NCBI RefSeq assembly: GCF_020880815.1 | Contig: NZ_JAJITD010000028.1 | Span: forward strand, 1-60,683 | Origin: Paraburkholderia sejongensis | Lineage (GTDB): Bacteria > Pseudomonadota > Gammaproteobacteria > Burkholderiales > Burkholderiaceae | Direction of reading: 5' to 3' | Length of the DNA stretch: 60,683 nt | In this document: positions 18,126-26,184 of the stretch, in pieces | Layout: each line of letters opens with the position of its first letter | Position numbering within the stretch: the first letter of the stretch is position 1 | The notes under the pieces: generated by a model | The model's database searches: none | The model's input: the letters and a program-made list of their open reading frames with translations, nothing else | Told to the model about the DNA's origin: nothing | Made by a program: the position numbers and the translations under genes

Positions 18126-19139
18126 TCAGCGCCGCGCCGCGCCGCGCGCGACCACGCCCGGATCGAGCGGCGCCGCATCGAGCGGCACGATCTCGTCGAA
18201 ATGCGCGTAGTCGATATGGCTGACGCCGTCGCGCTCGCTCATGATGTCGACGAAACGGTACTGCCAGAAAATCTCCTCGCAGGTCCACATATAGCGCGCC
18301 TGCATCGTCTGCGACGTCGATTCGTCGATCCCTTCGAGCGTCAGCAGCAGCGACAGGCCGCTGCCCTTCAGCGTTTGCGCGTTCTCGCCGAACAGCGGAC
18401 TGCTTTCGTCGATCACGTGCATCAGCACCCAGCCGAGCTTGAACACCGGATGCTGGTCGCGCACCAGCGTGAGGTCGTAGAGCTTGCGCAGCGTATAGCC
18501 TTCGACGGAGGTTTCCTCGCGCAGAATGCGCAGCCGCGCGCGGGCTTCGGCGATCACGTTCTGCCGCGCGTTGGCCGCGCGCACCATCAGCGTCATGCGG
18601 CCGTCGATCGGCCGGATCACCGCGTAGCGCGCGAACATGATCTTCGCGTGCGGACGCGAGAAGCGCGCGAAGATCAGCCCGGTCGCCAACGCGATTCCCG
18701 ACATGCCGACGAAGATCTCGAGCGTCGCGATCGCGTGCGCGTAGAAGGTCTGCGGATGCATGTCGCCGTAGCCGACGGTCGCGAGCGTTTCGACGCTGAA
18801 GAAAAACGCGCCGGGAAAGCCGGCCGGAAACTGATTGGCGATCGGCGCGCTGCCGAGCATGTAGAGGCCCGCGAACAGCGCGTTCAGCAGCAGGAACAGC
18901 ACCGCCAGCGACACGAAAAACACCGGCCAGCGCACGCCGAGCGCGCGGTGATACAGGTCTTGCCAGAGCGGGGTCGGCATTCCGTGCGCGATGACGACGC
19001 GATCGTCCAGACGCATTTCACGGCTGCCGCGCGCGCGCCGCGGCGCAGCGCTGGCGCCGGTGGCATCGCTGGTACCGGTGGTATGGGTGGCGCCGGTGGC
19101 GGTAGGCGTCGCAACACGGTCGGACGATTCGCTGGCCAT
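18126..19139 (-). CDS. Inward-rectifier (KirBac-type) potassium channel
   Basis: A 337-aa two-TM K+ channel. The order is a variable N-terminus rich in Thr, Ala and Gly (1-35), a slide-helix region with VRWPVFF, TM1 at about 72-95, a pore helix and selectivity filter TVGYGD at 121-126, TM2 at about 145-165, and a C-terminal immunoglobulin-like cytoplasmic domain of about 170 residues. This is the layout of KirBac1.1/3.1. The start at 19139 (MASESSDRV) was chosen over an in-frame GTG at 19178; the ribosome-binding site is weak. The low-complexity N-terminus of about 40 residues is longer than usual and probably disordered. Confidence 0.92.
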   Translation of the reverse strand: MASESSDRVATPTATGATHTTGTSDATGASAAPRRARGSREMRLDDRVVIAHGMPTPLWQDLYHRALGVRWPVFFVSLAVLFLLLNALFAGLYMLGSAPIANQFPAGFPGAFFFSVETLATVGYGDMHPQTFYAHAIATLEIFVGMSGIALATGLIFARFSRPHAKIMFARYAVIRPIDGRMTLMVRAANARQNVIAEARARLRILREETSVEGYTLRKLYDLTLVRDQHPVFKLGWVLMHVIDESSPLFGENAQTLKGSGLSLLLTLEGIDESTSQTMQARYMWTCEEIFWQYRFVDIMSERDGVSHIDYAHFDEIVPLDAAPLDPGVVARGAARR

Positions 19140-19255
19140 CGCGGCGCTCGGGAAGATAAAAGGGGGACAGCGTAGCACGGTGGCCGGCGCCGGCGCGTTA
19201 AGCGCCCTCGGCGCACGGCGCGGGCACGCGCCCGTCGATCCTCACCCCTCACCGC

Positions 19256-19501
19256 TCACGGAAACGCATGCGGCTTCGGAATTCCCGCGCCATGGTCGAT
19301 ATCGTCGACCGCCTGACGATGCGCGCTCGCGACCGCCTCGGCCTCGTCCGCGTAACCGGCGTCCCCGCCGACCGTGGTCCACGGCTTCACCGCTTTGTCG
19401 CGCTGACGGATTTCGTATTCCGCGTCCCAGCGTGCGCCGTTCAGTTCGAGCGGGCGCACGTGGATCGAATACACGCCGTGTTGGAACAGTTGTTCATCCA
19501 T
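19256..19501 (-). CDS. Small conserved hypothetical protein, paralogue A
   Basis: An 81-aa soluble acidic protein of unknown function. The start at 19501 (MDEQLFQHGVYS) was chosen because GGAGG lies 5 nt upstream; a longer frame to 19606 looks spurious. The pattern [FY]-x-[HK]-G-[VL]-Y, a Trp after a Gly, an RD pair and an EA-rich C-terminal helix match the neighbouring small protein at 19615-19842, so the two look like a tandem duplicate. No catalytic motif or TM segment was seen. Confidence 0.7.
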   Translation of the reverse strand: MDEQLFQHGVYSIHVRPLELNGARWDAEYEIRQRDKAVKPWTTVGGDAGYADEAEAVASAHRQAVDDIDHGAGIPKPHAFP

Positions 19502-19614
19502 GATCGCCTCCACAGCCGGGCGCTCCGGCTGATCCGGCAGCGGCGCAGTAGCCGCCGCCCGCTTCGGCGCACGCGCGGGCATGCAAACCTGCCGCGCGCC
19601 GCGCATCGCCCGGC

Positions 19615-19842
19615 CTACAGTTCGAGTTCCCCGAGGATACGATGGGCGAGCGCTTTGGCTTCTTCGAGCGCTTCTAGCGGCGTCGACGACGTCGCTTCGA
19701 CTTCATAGACGGTGGTTTCCGGATCGGTGCCTTCGCCTTCGTCGCGTGCGAGGGTGACGATGCCTTGCCAGGTATCCTGGCCGACGTCCCTGATCGATGC
19801 AGTGGCGGTGTACAGCCCTTTGGTGTAGGTGACGTCTTCCAT
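19615..19842 (-). CDS. Small conserved hypothetical protein, paralogue B
   Basis: A 75-aa acidic protein (MEDVTYTKGLYTATAS...) of unknown function. The start at 19842 has GGAG about 8 nt upstream; an in-frame ATG at 19878 has less support. It shares the G-[VL]-Y / G-x-x-W / RD / C-terminal EA-rich helix pattern with the adjacent 81-aa protein, and lies upstream of it with a 113-bp gap. The two may be cotranscribed. Confidence 0.7.
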   Translation of the reverse strand: MEDVTYTKGLYTATASIRDVGQDTWQGIVTLARDEGEGTDPETTVYEVEATSSTPLEALEEAKALAHRILGELEL

Positions 19843-19926
19843 GGCCTCGCTCCTTTTCGCAAGGGAATGAGTGTTCATCCTAGCACCGCGGTGCGGATTC
19901 GGCTGAGCGCGACAGCGGCGACCGCG

Positions 19927-20838
19927 TTACAGCAGCGCGACCACTTCATCGAGCGTCGGCGCATGCGCGCCCGCATGCCCGCAGGCCGCCGCGCCGGCCG
20001 CCAGCGCGAACGCCAGATGCTCGGCCCACGTGCGCTGCGGCGCGCTCATCAGACTGAACAGCAGACCGCCGATCGACGCATCGCCGGCGCCGACCGTGTC
20101 GACCACCTCGACGCGCGGCGGCTTCGCCTCGATCAGCGCGGCGCCGTCGATCAGCAGCGCGGTCTCCGGCCCGCGCGTGACCAGCACGGTGGCGGCCGGA
20201 TTCAGCGCGCGCAGTTGCGCGAGCGCGGCGGCTTCGTCGTCGGTCTTGAAGATCAGGCGCAGGTCTTCGTCGGAGACCTTGATCAGGTCCGCGAGCGCGG
20301 CCATCTTGCGCAGCGTCGGCTCGTAGCCGTGCTCCATCAGATTGCGATAGTTCGGATCGAAGCTGATCTTCACGCCCTGCGCGCGCAGCTGCGCGGCGAG
20401 CGCCGCGAGCGTGTCGCCGAGTGGCTGGCGCACGAGGCTGATGCAGCCGAAGTGGGCCCACTTCACGTGCTCGATCCAGCCGGCCGGCAGCCGGGCCGGA
20501 TCGAACGCGAGATCGGCGCCGTTCTCGCCCATGAAGAAGTACGCGGGCGGATGGGTCCGATGGACGATCGCGAGCAGCGGCGGCCGCTCGACGCGCTGCA
20601 GGAAGCGCATATCGAGACCGGCGGCGACGCTCGCGTCCCACAGTTCGTCGGAGAAATTATCGACGCCGAGCGAGCCGGCGCAGGCGGTCGGCAGCCCGAG
20701 CCGCGCGACGCAGCGCGCGACGTTCCAGCCGGCGCCGCCCGGGCGCGACAGCCACTGCGACGCGCCGCTGCGCACGAGGTCGGTGAGGATGTCGCCGGCG
20801 GAGACGAAAACGGGGAGGTCGGTGGCCGCGCTCATCAT
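19927..20838 (-). CDS. PfkB-family carbohydrate kinase, probable fructokinase
   Basis: A 303-aa ribokinase-fold sugar kinase. The N-terminal glycine pair (RPGGAGWNVA, about 32-41) and the C-terminal anion-hole/catalytic motif DTVGAGD at 247-253, with D253 as the base, are both intact. It is the last gene of a LacI-AGE-kinase operon, and its ATG overlaps the AGE stop. With a mannose-isomerase-type AGE protein upstream, the likely job is fructose to fructose-6-phosphate. The substrate is inferred from context; other hexoses are possible. Confidence 0.88.
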   Translation of the reverse strand: MMSAATDLPVFVSAGDILTDLVRSGASQWLSRPGGAGWNVARCVARLGLPTACAGSLGVDNFSDELWDASVAAGLDMRFLQRVERPPLLAIVHRTHPPAYFFMGENGADLAFDPARLPAGWIEHVKWAHFGCISLVRQPLGDTLAALAAQLRAQGVKISFDPNYRNLMEHGYEPTLRKMAALADLIKVSDEDLRLIFKTDDEAAALAQLRALNPAATVLVTRGPETALLIDGAALIEAKPPRVEVVDTVGAGDASIGGLLFSLMSAPQRTWAEHLAFALAAGAAACGHAGAHAPTLDEVVALL

Positions 20839-22157
20839 GCTTTCTCCGCTGGGGTCGCGGCCGGGTTCGCCGCTGCATTGGTCGCATCGGCGCCGGCGGA
20901 CGCCGCGCCCGCCTCATCGCCGAGCGCATGGGCGAGCACTTCGTAGCACGCGCCCATCGTGTGATAGTCGGTCTTGCCGGCCGGGCTCTTTTCGTCGCTG
21001 TACTTGCGGTTGTCGCAAGTGAGGATTCGATACCACGCGCCGTACTTGTGATCGACGAAGTGCGCCCAGCAATAGCGCCAGATCTCGTCGTACCAGTCCC
21101 AGAAGCGCTCGTTGCCGGTGCGCTTGCCGAGCAGTGCGGCGGTCGCGAAGGTTTCGGCCTGCACCCAGAAGTACTTGTCGTGATCGCACACGGTGCCGTC
21201 CGGGCCGAAGCCGTAGTAGAGGCCGCCGTGATCTTCGTCCCACGCGTGGGTCATCGCCGCGTCGAACAGTTCGATCGCGCGCGGCAGCAGCCACGGCAGC
21301 GGCCGGAAGCGTTCGAGAATCAGCAGCAGCTTCGCCCACTCGGTCTGATGGCCGGGCTGGAAGCCCCACGGCCGGAAGATGTTCGAGCTGTCTTCCTCGT
21401 TGTAATGCCAGTCGACCGACCAGTCCGCGTGAAAGTGCTCCCACACGAGCCCTTGCGACAGCTTCGCCTGACGCAGCGTGATGTTGGTCGCGACCCGTTC
21501 CGCGCGGTCGAGATAGACCAGATGGCCGGTCGCCTCGTGCGCGGCGAGCAGCGCTTCGGTCGTGTGCATGTTCGCGTTCTGGCCGCGATACGAGCTGACC
21601 CGCCATTCGGCCGATGCATCGTCCGCATAGAGGCCGGCGGCCGGGTCCCAGAAGCGGTGCTCCATCAGCTCGAAGGTCGCGCCGATCATCGGCTTCGCTT
21701 CCTCGATGCCGGCCATCGCCGCATGCGAGTACGCGAGCAGCACGAACGCGAGGCCGTAGCAGTGGCGGGTCGCGTCGAGCGTGCGCTTCTTGCCGTCGCG
21801 CCATTCGAGTTCCCAGTCGTAGCCCTCGTGCTGCGCGTCCCAATGGGCGTCGCGCAAAAAGCGCAGGCCGTGGCGCGCGTACTCGAGATGTTTGGGATCG
21901 CCGAACTGGCGATACGCCATCGCGTAGTTGAACACGTAGCGGCAACTGCTCACCAGATGGCGCGTGGTGCGGTCGTAGATCGAGCCGTCGTCGCGGAAGA
22001 AGTGGAAGAAGCCGCCGCTCGGGTCGAACACGTTCGGCGCGTAAAAGCGCAGCGTGTCCTCGATGTGGCCGAGCAGGAAGTCGCGGCTGCGGAAGCTGGC
22101 GACGGGCGGAGCCTTCGCGGCGTCGCCGGAAGGGTGCAGCGGAGCGGATTGCGTCAT
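20835..22157 (-). CDS. AGE-family epimerase/isomerase, probable mannose isomerase
   Basis: A 440-aa protein of the N-acylglucosamine 2-epimerase superfamily, an (alpha/alpha)6 barrel. Recognisable stretches are FFHFFRDDGS, the NANMHTTEALLAAHEATG segment with its active-site His, PGHQTEWAKLL, and DEDHGGLYYGF. The superfamily includes GlcNAc 2-epimerases, cellobiose epimerases and mannose isomerases (YihS-like). Pairing with a PfkB kinase and a LacI regulator favours mannose to fructose. The start at 22157 (MTQSAPLHP) overlaps the regulator stop (ATGA). The much longer open frame upstream of it is the shadow of the LacI gene. Confidence 0.88.
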   Translation of the reverse strand: MTQSAPLHPSGDAAKAPPVASFRSRDFLLGHIEDTLRFYAPNVFDPSGGFFHFFRDDGSIYDRTTRHLVSSCRYVFNYAMAYRQFGDPKHLEYARHGLRFLRDAHWDAQHEGYDWELEWRDGKKRTLDATRHCYGLAFVLLAYSHAAMAGIEEAKPMIGATFELMEHRFWDPAAGLYADDASAEWRVSSYRGQNANMHTTEALLAAHEATGHLVYLDRAERVATNITLRQAKLSQGLVWEHFHADWSVDWHYNEEDSSNIFRPWGFQPGHQTEWAKLLLILERFRPLPWLLPRAIELFDAAMTHAWDEDHGGLYYGFGPDGTVCDHDKYFWVQAETFATAALLGKRTGNERFWDWYDEIWRYCWAHFVDHKYGAWYRILTCDNRKYSDEKSPAGKTDYHTMGACYEVLAHALGDEAGAASAGADATNAAANPAATPAEKA

Positions 22158-23140
22158 GGCGTTTTCACCAAAGTACTGGCACGGGCAACGAGTTGAACGG
22201 GCAAGCGGACTTCGAGTTCGGCGGGCGCTTCTTCGAGCAGCAGTTCGACGCCGCGGCGGCCGAGCGCGTCCTTGTCGACGGCGATCGTCGACAGCGGCGG
22301 GGTGGCGTGGGCGGCGGCGGGGATGTCGTCGAAACCGATGATCGCGATGTCGTCGGGCACCCGCAGGCCGCGCGCGAGGCACACGCGCAGCGCGGCGAGG
22401 GCGGCCGCGTCGTTGAACGCGAACACCGCGTCGGGGGCCGGGCCGGGCGCGTCGAGCAGACGCTGCATCGCGCGCGCGGCGCCGGTGTCGGGGTCGAGGC
22501 CGGCGTCGATCGTCACTTCGAGCGACGGGTCGAACAGCAGCCCCGCTTCGAAGAACGCGCGCCGGTAGCCGAGCGCGCGCTCGGCGATGCTGAAATGCGC
22601 GAGTGAGCCGCCGATGAACGCGACCCGCTTGCGCCCCTGTTCGAACAGATGGCGCATCGCGAGGCGCGCGCCGGCGGCGTTGTCGAGATTCACCGAGCGC
22701 AGGCCCGGCGACCACAGGTCGATCAGCACCAGCGGGCGCTGCATCGCGACCAGCGTGGCGAGCGTCTCGGGCTCGACGAAGCCGGCGATCGCGACCGCGT
22801 CGGGCGCATGCAGGCGCATCTGGTGGATCACGTCCTCGGTCGGACCGGCGGTCAGCACCGACGGCACGATGCCGCGCTCGCGGCAGGCGTCCTCCACGCC
22901 GTGCAGCACGTGCGAGAAGAACGGGCTGGCCGCGAAATTGTTGTGCTGACGATGCAGCAGGAAGGTCAGGCGGCGGATGCGCGGACGCAGTTGTGCCGGG
23001 TCGTAGCCGAGCTGACGCGCGGCTTCGACCACGCGCTCGCGGGTGGCCTCCGAGAGGCCGGGCTGGTTTTTCAGCGCGCGCGACACGGTGCCGATCGAAA
23101 CGCTGGCCGCGCGGGCGACGTCGCGGATGGTTGTAGCCAT
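22154..23140 (-). CDS. LacI-family regulator of the sugar operon
   Basis: A 328-aa repressor-type protein. It has an N-terminal HTH (TIRDVARAASVSIGTVSRAL) with the usual hinge helix, then a periplasmic-binding-protein-like effector domain (GFVEPETLATLV, GFDDIPAAAHATPPLST). The start at 23140 (MATTIRDVA) is set by the family N-terminus. It is the first gene of the operon with AGE and PfkB and overlaps AGE by 4 nt, so autoregulation is likely. Candidate operators lie upstream at 23192-23204 and 23282-23306. Confidence 0.93.
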   Translation of the reverse strand: MATTIRDVARAASVSIGTVSRALKNQPGLSEATRERVVEAARQLGYDPAQLRPRIRRLTFLLHRQHNNFAASPFFSHVLHGVEDACRERGIVPSVLTAGPTEDVIHQMRLHAPDAVAIAGFVEPETLATLVAMQRPLVLIDLWSPGLRSVNLDNAAGARLAMRHLFEQGRKRVAFIGGSLAHFSIAERALGYRRAFFEAGLLFDPSLEVTIDAGLDPDTGAARAMQRLLDAPGPAPDAVFAFNDAAALAALRVCLARGLRVPDDIAIIGFDDIPAAAHATPPLSTIAVDKDALGRRGVELLLEEAPAELEVRLPVQLVARASTLVKTP

Positions 23141-23191
23141 CGAGTCAGACTGCCGCGCGGGGCGCGGCCTTCGCAGTTCAGGTTCGGGCGA

Positions 23192-23306
23192 TTGTATAGT
23201 AAAACGCCGGACAAACAGCTTCATAAAGCCAGCTTAGACACCGGTAAATACCCGTATTTGATGGGCTTTCAGGTCAATTTGTTGTTTAGTAAAAGGTGCT
23301 AAACAA
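23192..23306 (-). promoter_or_regulatory. Candidate LacI-type operators upstream of the sugar operon
   Basis: The minus strand reads TTTTACTATACAA at 23204-23192 and TTTTACTAAACAA at 23294-23282, identical at 12 of 13 positions and exactly 90 bp apart. The distal copy is part of a perfect inverted repeat TTGTTTAG-N9-CTAAACAA (23282-23306). Both lie upstream of the LacI start at 23140, where two-site looping repression would be possible. Assignment to this regulator is inference. Confidence 0.55.
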
Positions 23307-23417
23307 TGTCCGAAAAGCAGGGACCGGCAGCGGTCAGCAATCGTCCTATCCCATCCGGCCGAGGCGACAGCGGCGCCGTTTGCGCGTGAAATAACCTCCA
23401 TGTCGACGCGCGGCCCA

Positions 23418-23449
23418 AAAGAAAAAAGCCGCGCGAGGCGGCTTCTTTC
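23418..23449 (-). terminator. Terminator downstream of the BASS transporter
   Basis: Stem AAGCCGC / GCGGCTT with a short GCGAG loop inside 23418-23449, flanked on the minus strand by TTTTTTCTTTT. It lies about 65 bp after the transporter stop at 23512. A T-rich stretch on the plus side is weaker. Confidence 0.8.
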
Positions 23450-23511
23450 ACTCGGACAAACGACGCTCAGGGAGGGCGCTTATGGATGTCCTGTTGACAG
23501 CGCGGGACGTG

Positions 23512-24537
23512 TCAGCGCCGCGCGACCGCGGCGGCCGGGCGCGTGGCGCCGCTCCCGCTCTCGCCGCTGGTGTCGCGCGCGCCCCAGCGCTGTGCGAGCG
23601 CGGCGCACACCATCAGCTGGATCTGGTGGAACAGCATCAGCGGCAGCACGATCGCGCCGACCGCGTGCGCGGCGAAGATCACCTTGGCCATCGGCACGCC
23701 GGCGGCGAGGCTCTTTTTCGAGCCGCAGAAGATGATCGTGATCTGGTCCGCGCGGTTGAAGCCGAGCCGCTTGCTGACGAACATCGTCACGGCCAGCGCC
23801 ACCGCGAGCAGCACCGCGCTCACCACCACGAGGCCGCCGAGCGCGGACAGGGGAATGGTGTGCCACAGGCCTTCGTTGACCGCCTCGCTGAACGCGCCGT
23901 AGACGACCAGCAGGATCGAGCCCTGGTCGACGAACTTCAGCACGCCGCGGTTGCGCTCGATCCACTTGCCGATCAGCGGACGCAGCAACTGGCCGGCAAT
24001 GAACGGCACCAGCAGTTGCAGCACGATGTTGCCGATCGTGTGCCACGGCGAGGTGCCGCCGCTCGCCGCCTGATTCGTGACGATCAGGCTGACGAGCGCT
24101 GGGGTCACGAAGATGCCGAGCAGACTCGACGCGGACGCGCTGCATACCGCGGCGGGCACGTTGCCCTTGGCAATGGACGTGAACGCGATCGACGACTGGA
24201 CCGTCGACGGCAGCGTGCAGAGGAAGAGGACCCCGGCGTAGAGCGACGGCGTCACAAGGGGCGAAAGAACCGGTTTAAGCGCGAGTCCGAGCAGCGGAAA
24301 CAGCGCGAACGTGCTCAGCAGCACCACCAGATGAAGCCGCCAGTGCGTCGCGCCCGCAATGATCGCTTCGCGTGAGAGCTTGGCTCCGTGCAGAAAGAAC
24401 AGCAGGCCGACCGCGATGTTGGTCACCCAGTTGAAGCCCACCGCGGCTTGTCCGTGCACCGGCAGCAGGCTGGCGAGGATCACGGTGCCGATCAGGCACA
24501 GGGTGAAGTTATCGGGCAGGTATTTCGGTCGGGCCAT
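23512..24537 (-). CDS. Bile acid:sodium symporter (BASS/SBF) family transporter
   Basis: A 341-aa inner-membrane protein with about 10 TM segments. It opens with the family pattern DNFTLCLIGTVILASLLP, followed by FFLHGAKLSREAI and, in TM4-5, LPSTVQSSIAFTSIAKGN. Bacterial members of this SBF-like group transport organic anions such as keto acids or pantothenate-type compounds; the substrate here is unknown. It is monocistronic with its own terminator. The AT-rich palindromic promoter region lies immediately upstream. Confidence 0.88.
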   Translation of the reverse strand: MARPKYLPDNFTLCLIGTVILASLLPVHGQAAVGFNWVTNIAVGLLFFLHGAKLSREAIIAGATHWRLHLVVLLSTFALFPLLGLALKPVLSPLVTPSLYAGVLFLCTLPSTVQSSIAFTSIAKGNVPAAVCSASASSLLGIFVTPALVSLIVTNQAASGGTSPWHTIGNIVLQLLVPFIAGQLLRPLIGKWIERNRGVLKFVDQGSILLVVYGAFSEAVNEGLWHTIPLSALGGLVVVSAVLLAVALAVTMFVSKRLGFNRADQITIIFCGSKKSLAAGVPMAKVIFAAHAVGAIVLPLMLFHQIQLMVCAALAQRWGARDTSGESGSGATRPAAAVARR

Positions 24538-25138
24538 AGCGGAATCTCGATTCGATGACGCGGAACTAGCACGGGGCGGGCCTGGCGGGCGCCCGGGCCG
24601 TTGATGGAAAGCGGCTATTGTTGTCGAAAATCGATTGAATAGGCAAATTCATTTACTGAATCGATTAATGAATGCCGCGCATTGGAGCACGCGCGGGGCG
24701 CGGTTAGCTCGGCCTTCCGACGCGCTTGCGGGTAAGTGCAGCATTCAGTATTGGCGACGGTTACGCGTGGGGCCAGCCCGCTATTGATGCCTCCAACTCG
24801 AACGGTGGTTTTTACGCATTTTGCGCAGTCGCTCCTAAGCGGCGCGCGGGCTCGCCCACAAGCCGTTCCGGGCGCTTCGCGCGAGCGCCACACGCCGCGT
24901 CGCGCAAGGCCTCTGTCGTAGAAAAACGTCGCAGTAACAAGGTGTTACATCCGCCGACGCGGCATAACACTTTTTGGCTCGACACCCTCTGCCGACGCCC
25001 ATAAATTACCGTTCAATGGCCGCAGGGATACCCGGCGCCGCGACAGCAGCGCGGCACTTTTTACTTCAGTCCCGCTACAGGTCCATCGCAGCTCGAACGG
25101 TGGATTTCAGGCAAGTCTTCGGGCGTGAGAGTCACAAG
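24538..25138. promoter_or_regulatory. Intergenic region with several palindromes
   Basis: 601 bp between the BASS transporter (minus) and a secreted protein gene (plus), with no convincing gene. AATCGATT occurs twice, at 24629-24636 and 24659-24666, 30 bp apart. ATTCAT at 24648 and ATGAAT at about 24669 also form an inverted pair, so this AT-rich patch is probably the transporter promoter/operator. A separate perfect repeat GTAACA-N3-TGTTAC lies at 24934-24948 toward the plus-strand gene. Confidence 0.5.
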
Positions 25139-25690
25139 GTGGACGGGTTGTCGAGAACGAGGCACTGGGCGTGGGGCGCGGTCATCGCCGTACTGTGTTC
25201 GTTCGCCTATGCAAAAGGGGCGGGCGTGCCGCACGGCGGCGGTGGCGCATATGCGCGCGGCGGCGCGGACCGCGCGACGCACATGCCGGCGCACGCGCAA
25301 ATGCGTGGCGGCGGTCCTTATGGCGCAATGGCGGCCCAGTGGGGTTTGCGTGATCCGCTGGCCGGTCGTGACCCGCGTTCCCTGCGCGGCGGCGGTATCG
25401 CCGAAGCGACCTACAGTTACGGCTTCAACGGTTCGAAATCGGGTGTGCGGCGGGTCGGTGAGCCGTCCGGCCGTGCCGGCGAGCGCGGCCGGATGCAATA
25501 CCCGGGAGTCATCACGCCGGTCAGCGCCGAGACGCGTCCGGTGCCGCGCTCGCAGCAGAACGTGCCGATGCGCAACGGCTCGATCCGCGCCGACGTCGCC
25601 CGTTATAACGAAGAGCGCGGCCCCGGCCGCGCGTTCCAGCGGCCGAACGACGATCCGCGCCAGCCCGAAGGCTCGCCATACCGCAATTAG
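25139..25690 (+). CDS. Secreted Gly/Arg-rich protein of unknown function
   Basis: About 183 aa from a GTG at 25139, or 180 aa from a TTG at 25148 with AAGGTGG upstream; the start is uncertain. The N-terminus RTRHWAWGAVIAVLCSFAYA is a good Sec signal peptide with cleavage after AYA. The mature protein is basic and low in complexity, with GVPHGGGGAYARGG, RGGGPYGAM and a C-terminal Pro/Arg/Asn-rich tail. No enzyme motif and no lipobox are present. It is probably an envelope or extracellular protein seen only in Burkholderiales. The function is unknown. Confidence 0.65.
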   Translation: MDGLSRTRHWAWGAVIAVLCSFAYAKGAGVPHGGGGAYARGGADRATHMPAHAQMRGGGPYGAMAAQWGLRDPLAGRDPRSLRGGGIAEATYSYGFNGSKSGVRRVGEPSGRAGERGRMQYPGVITPVSAETRPVPRSQQNVPMRNGSIRADVARYNEERGPGRAFQRPNDDPRQPEGSPYRN

Positions 25691-26184
25691 CTCAAGCCGG
25701 TGTACCGCGAAGCCGTGCCCGCTTCGCGACCGCGCTTCGCTTTTCTCCCTTCGCTCTCCTGAGCTGTCGGATTTCCCCAATCTGACGTATCGACACCACA
25801 CTTTTTTGAAAAACGCTCGGCATCGCAGTACCCGCCGGCGTTAAATCCTGGCATTCTGCCGCGTCGCATCATCGGCCCTGTTTCGAGTCGTCTCTGCGCT
25901 GGTCCGCGTGAGGTTCGCGCGGGGTTCGAGGCTTGGCGGCGCGTTCGCGCAGCCGCCGGATGCCCGCCTCCCGTTTTCGCAAGCGCGCATATCAGGCCGA
26001 TAACCGGCGAATCTATTCAGATCGATATACCCGCAATAAGCAGCGATATTTTTGTTCATAAAAATGATCCGCAAAGATGACCAGGCCCAGATTGGCTCGG
26101 CCGTCGACCGGATAACAACAATGGTTAGCGCGAGCACCCCCTTTTCGCACAGCCACACCCTTTTGACAAAGCATTGGAGATCCC
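25691..26184. other. Intergenic region upstream of the porin
   Basis: 494 bp. The AT-richer part at about 26010-26060 is a likely porin promoter and 5' leader region. GGAGAT lies 6 nt before the porin ATG. No gene or clear operator seen; short open frames here look like chance. Confidence 0.4.

Noticed and set aside
22158..22715. N-terminal extension of the AGE isomerase frame
   Set aside because: The added residues are Arg/Pro-rich nonsense opposite the expected family start and overlap the LacI gene in another frame; MTQSAPLHP at 22157 is a normal start coupled by ATGA.
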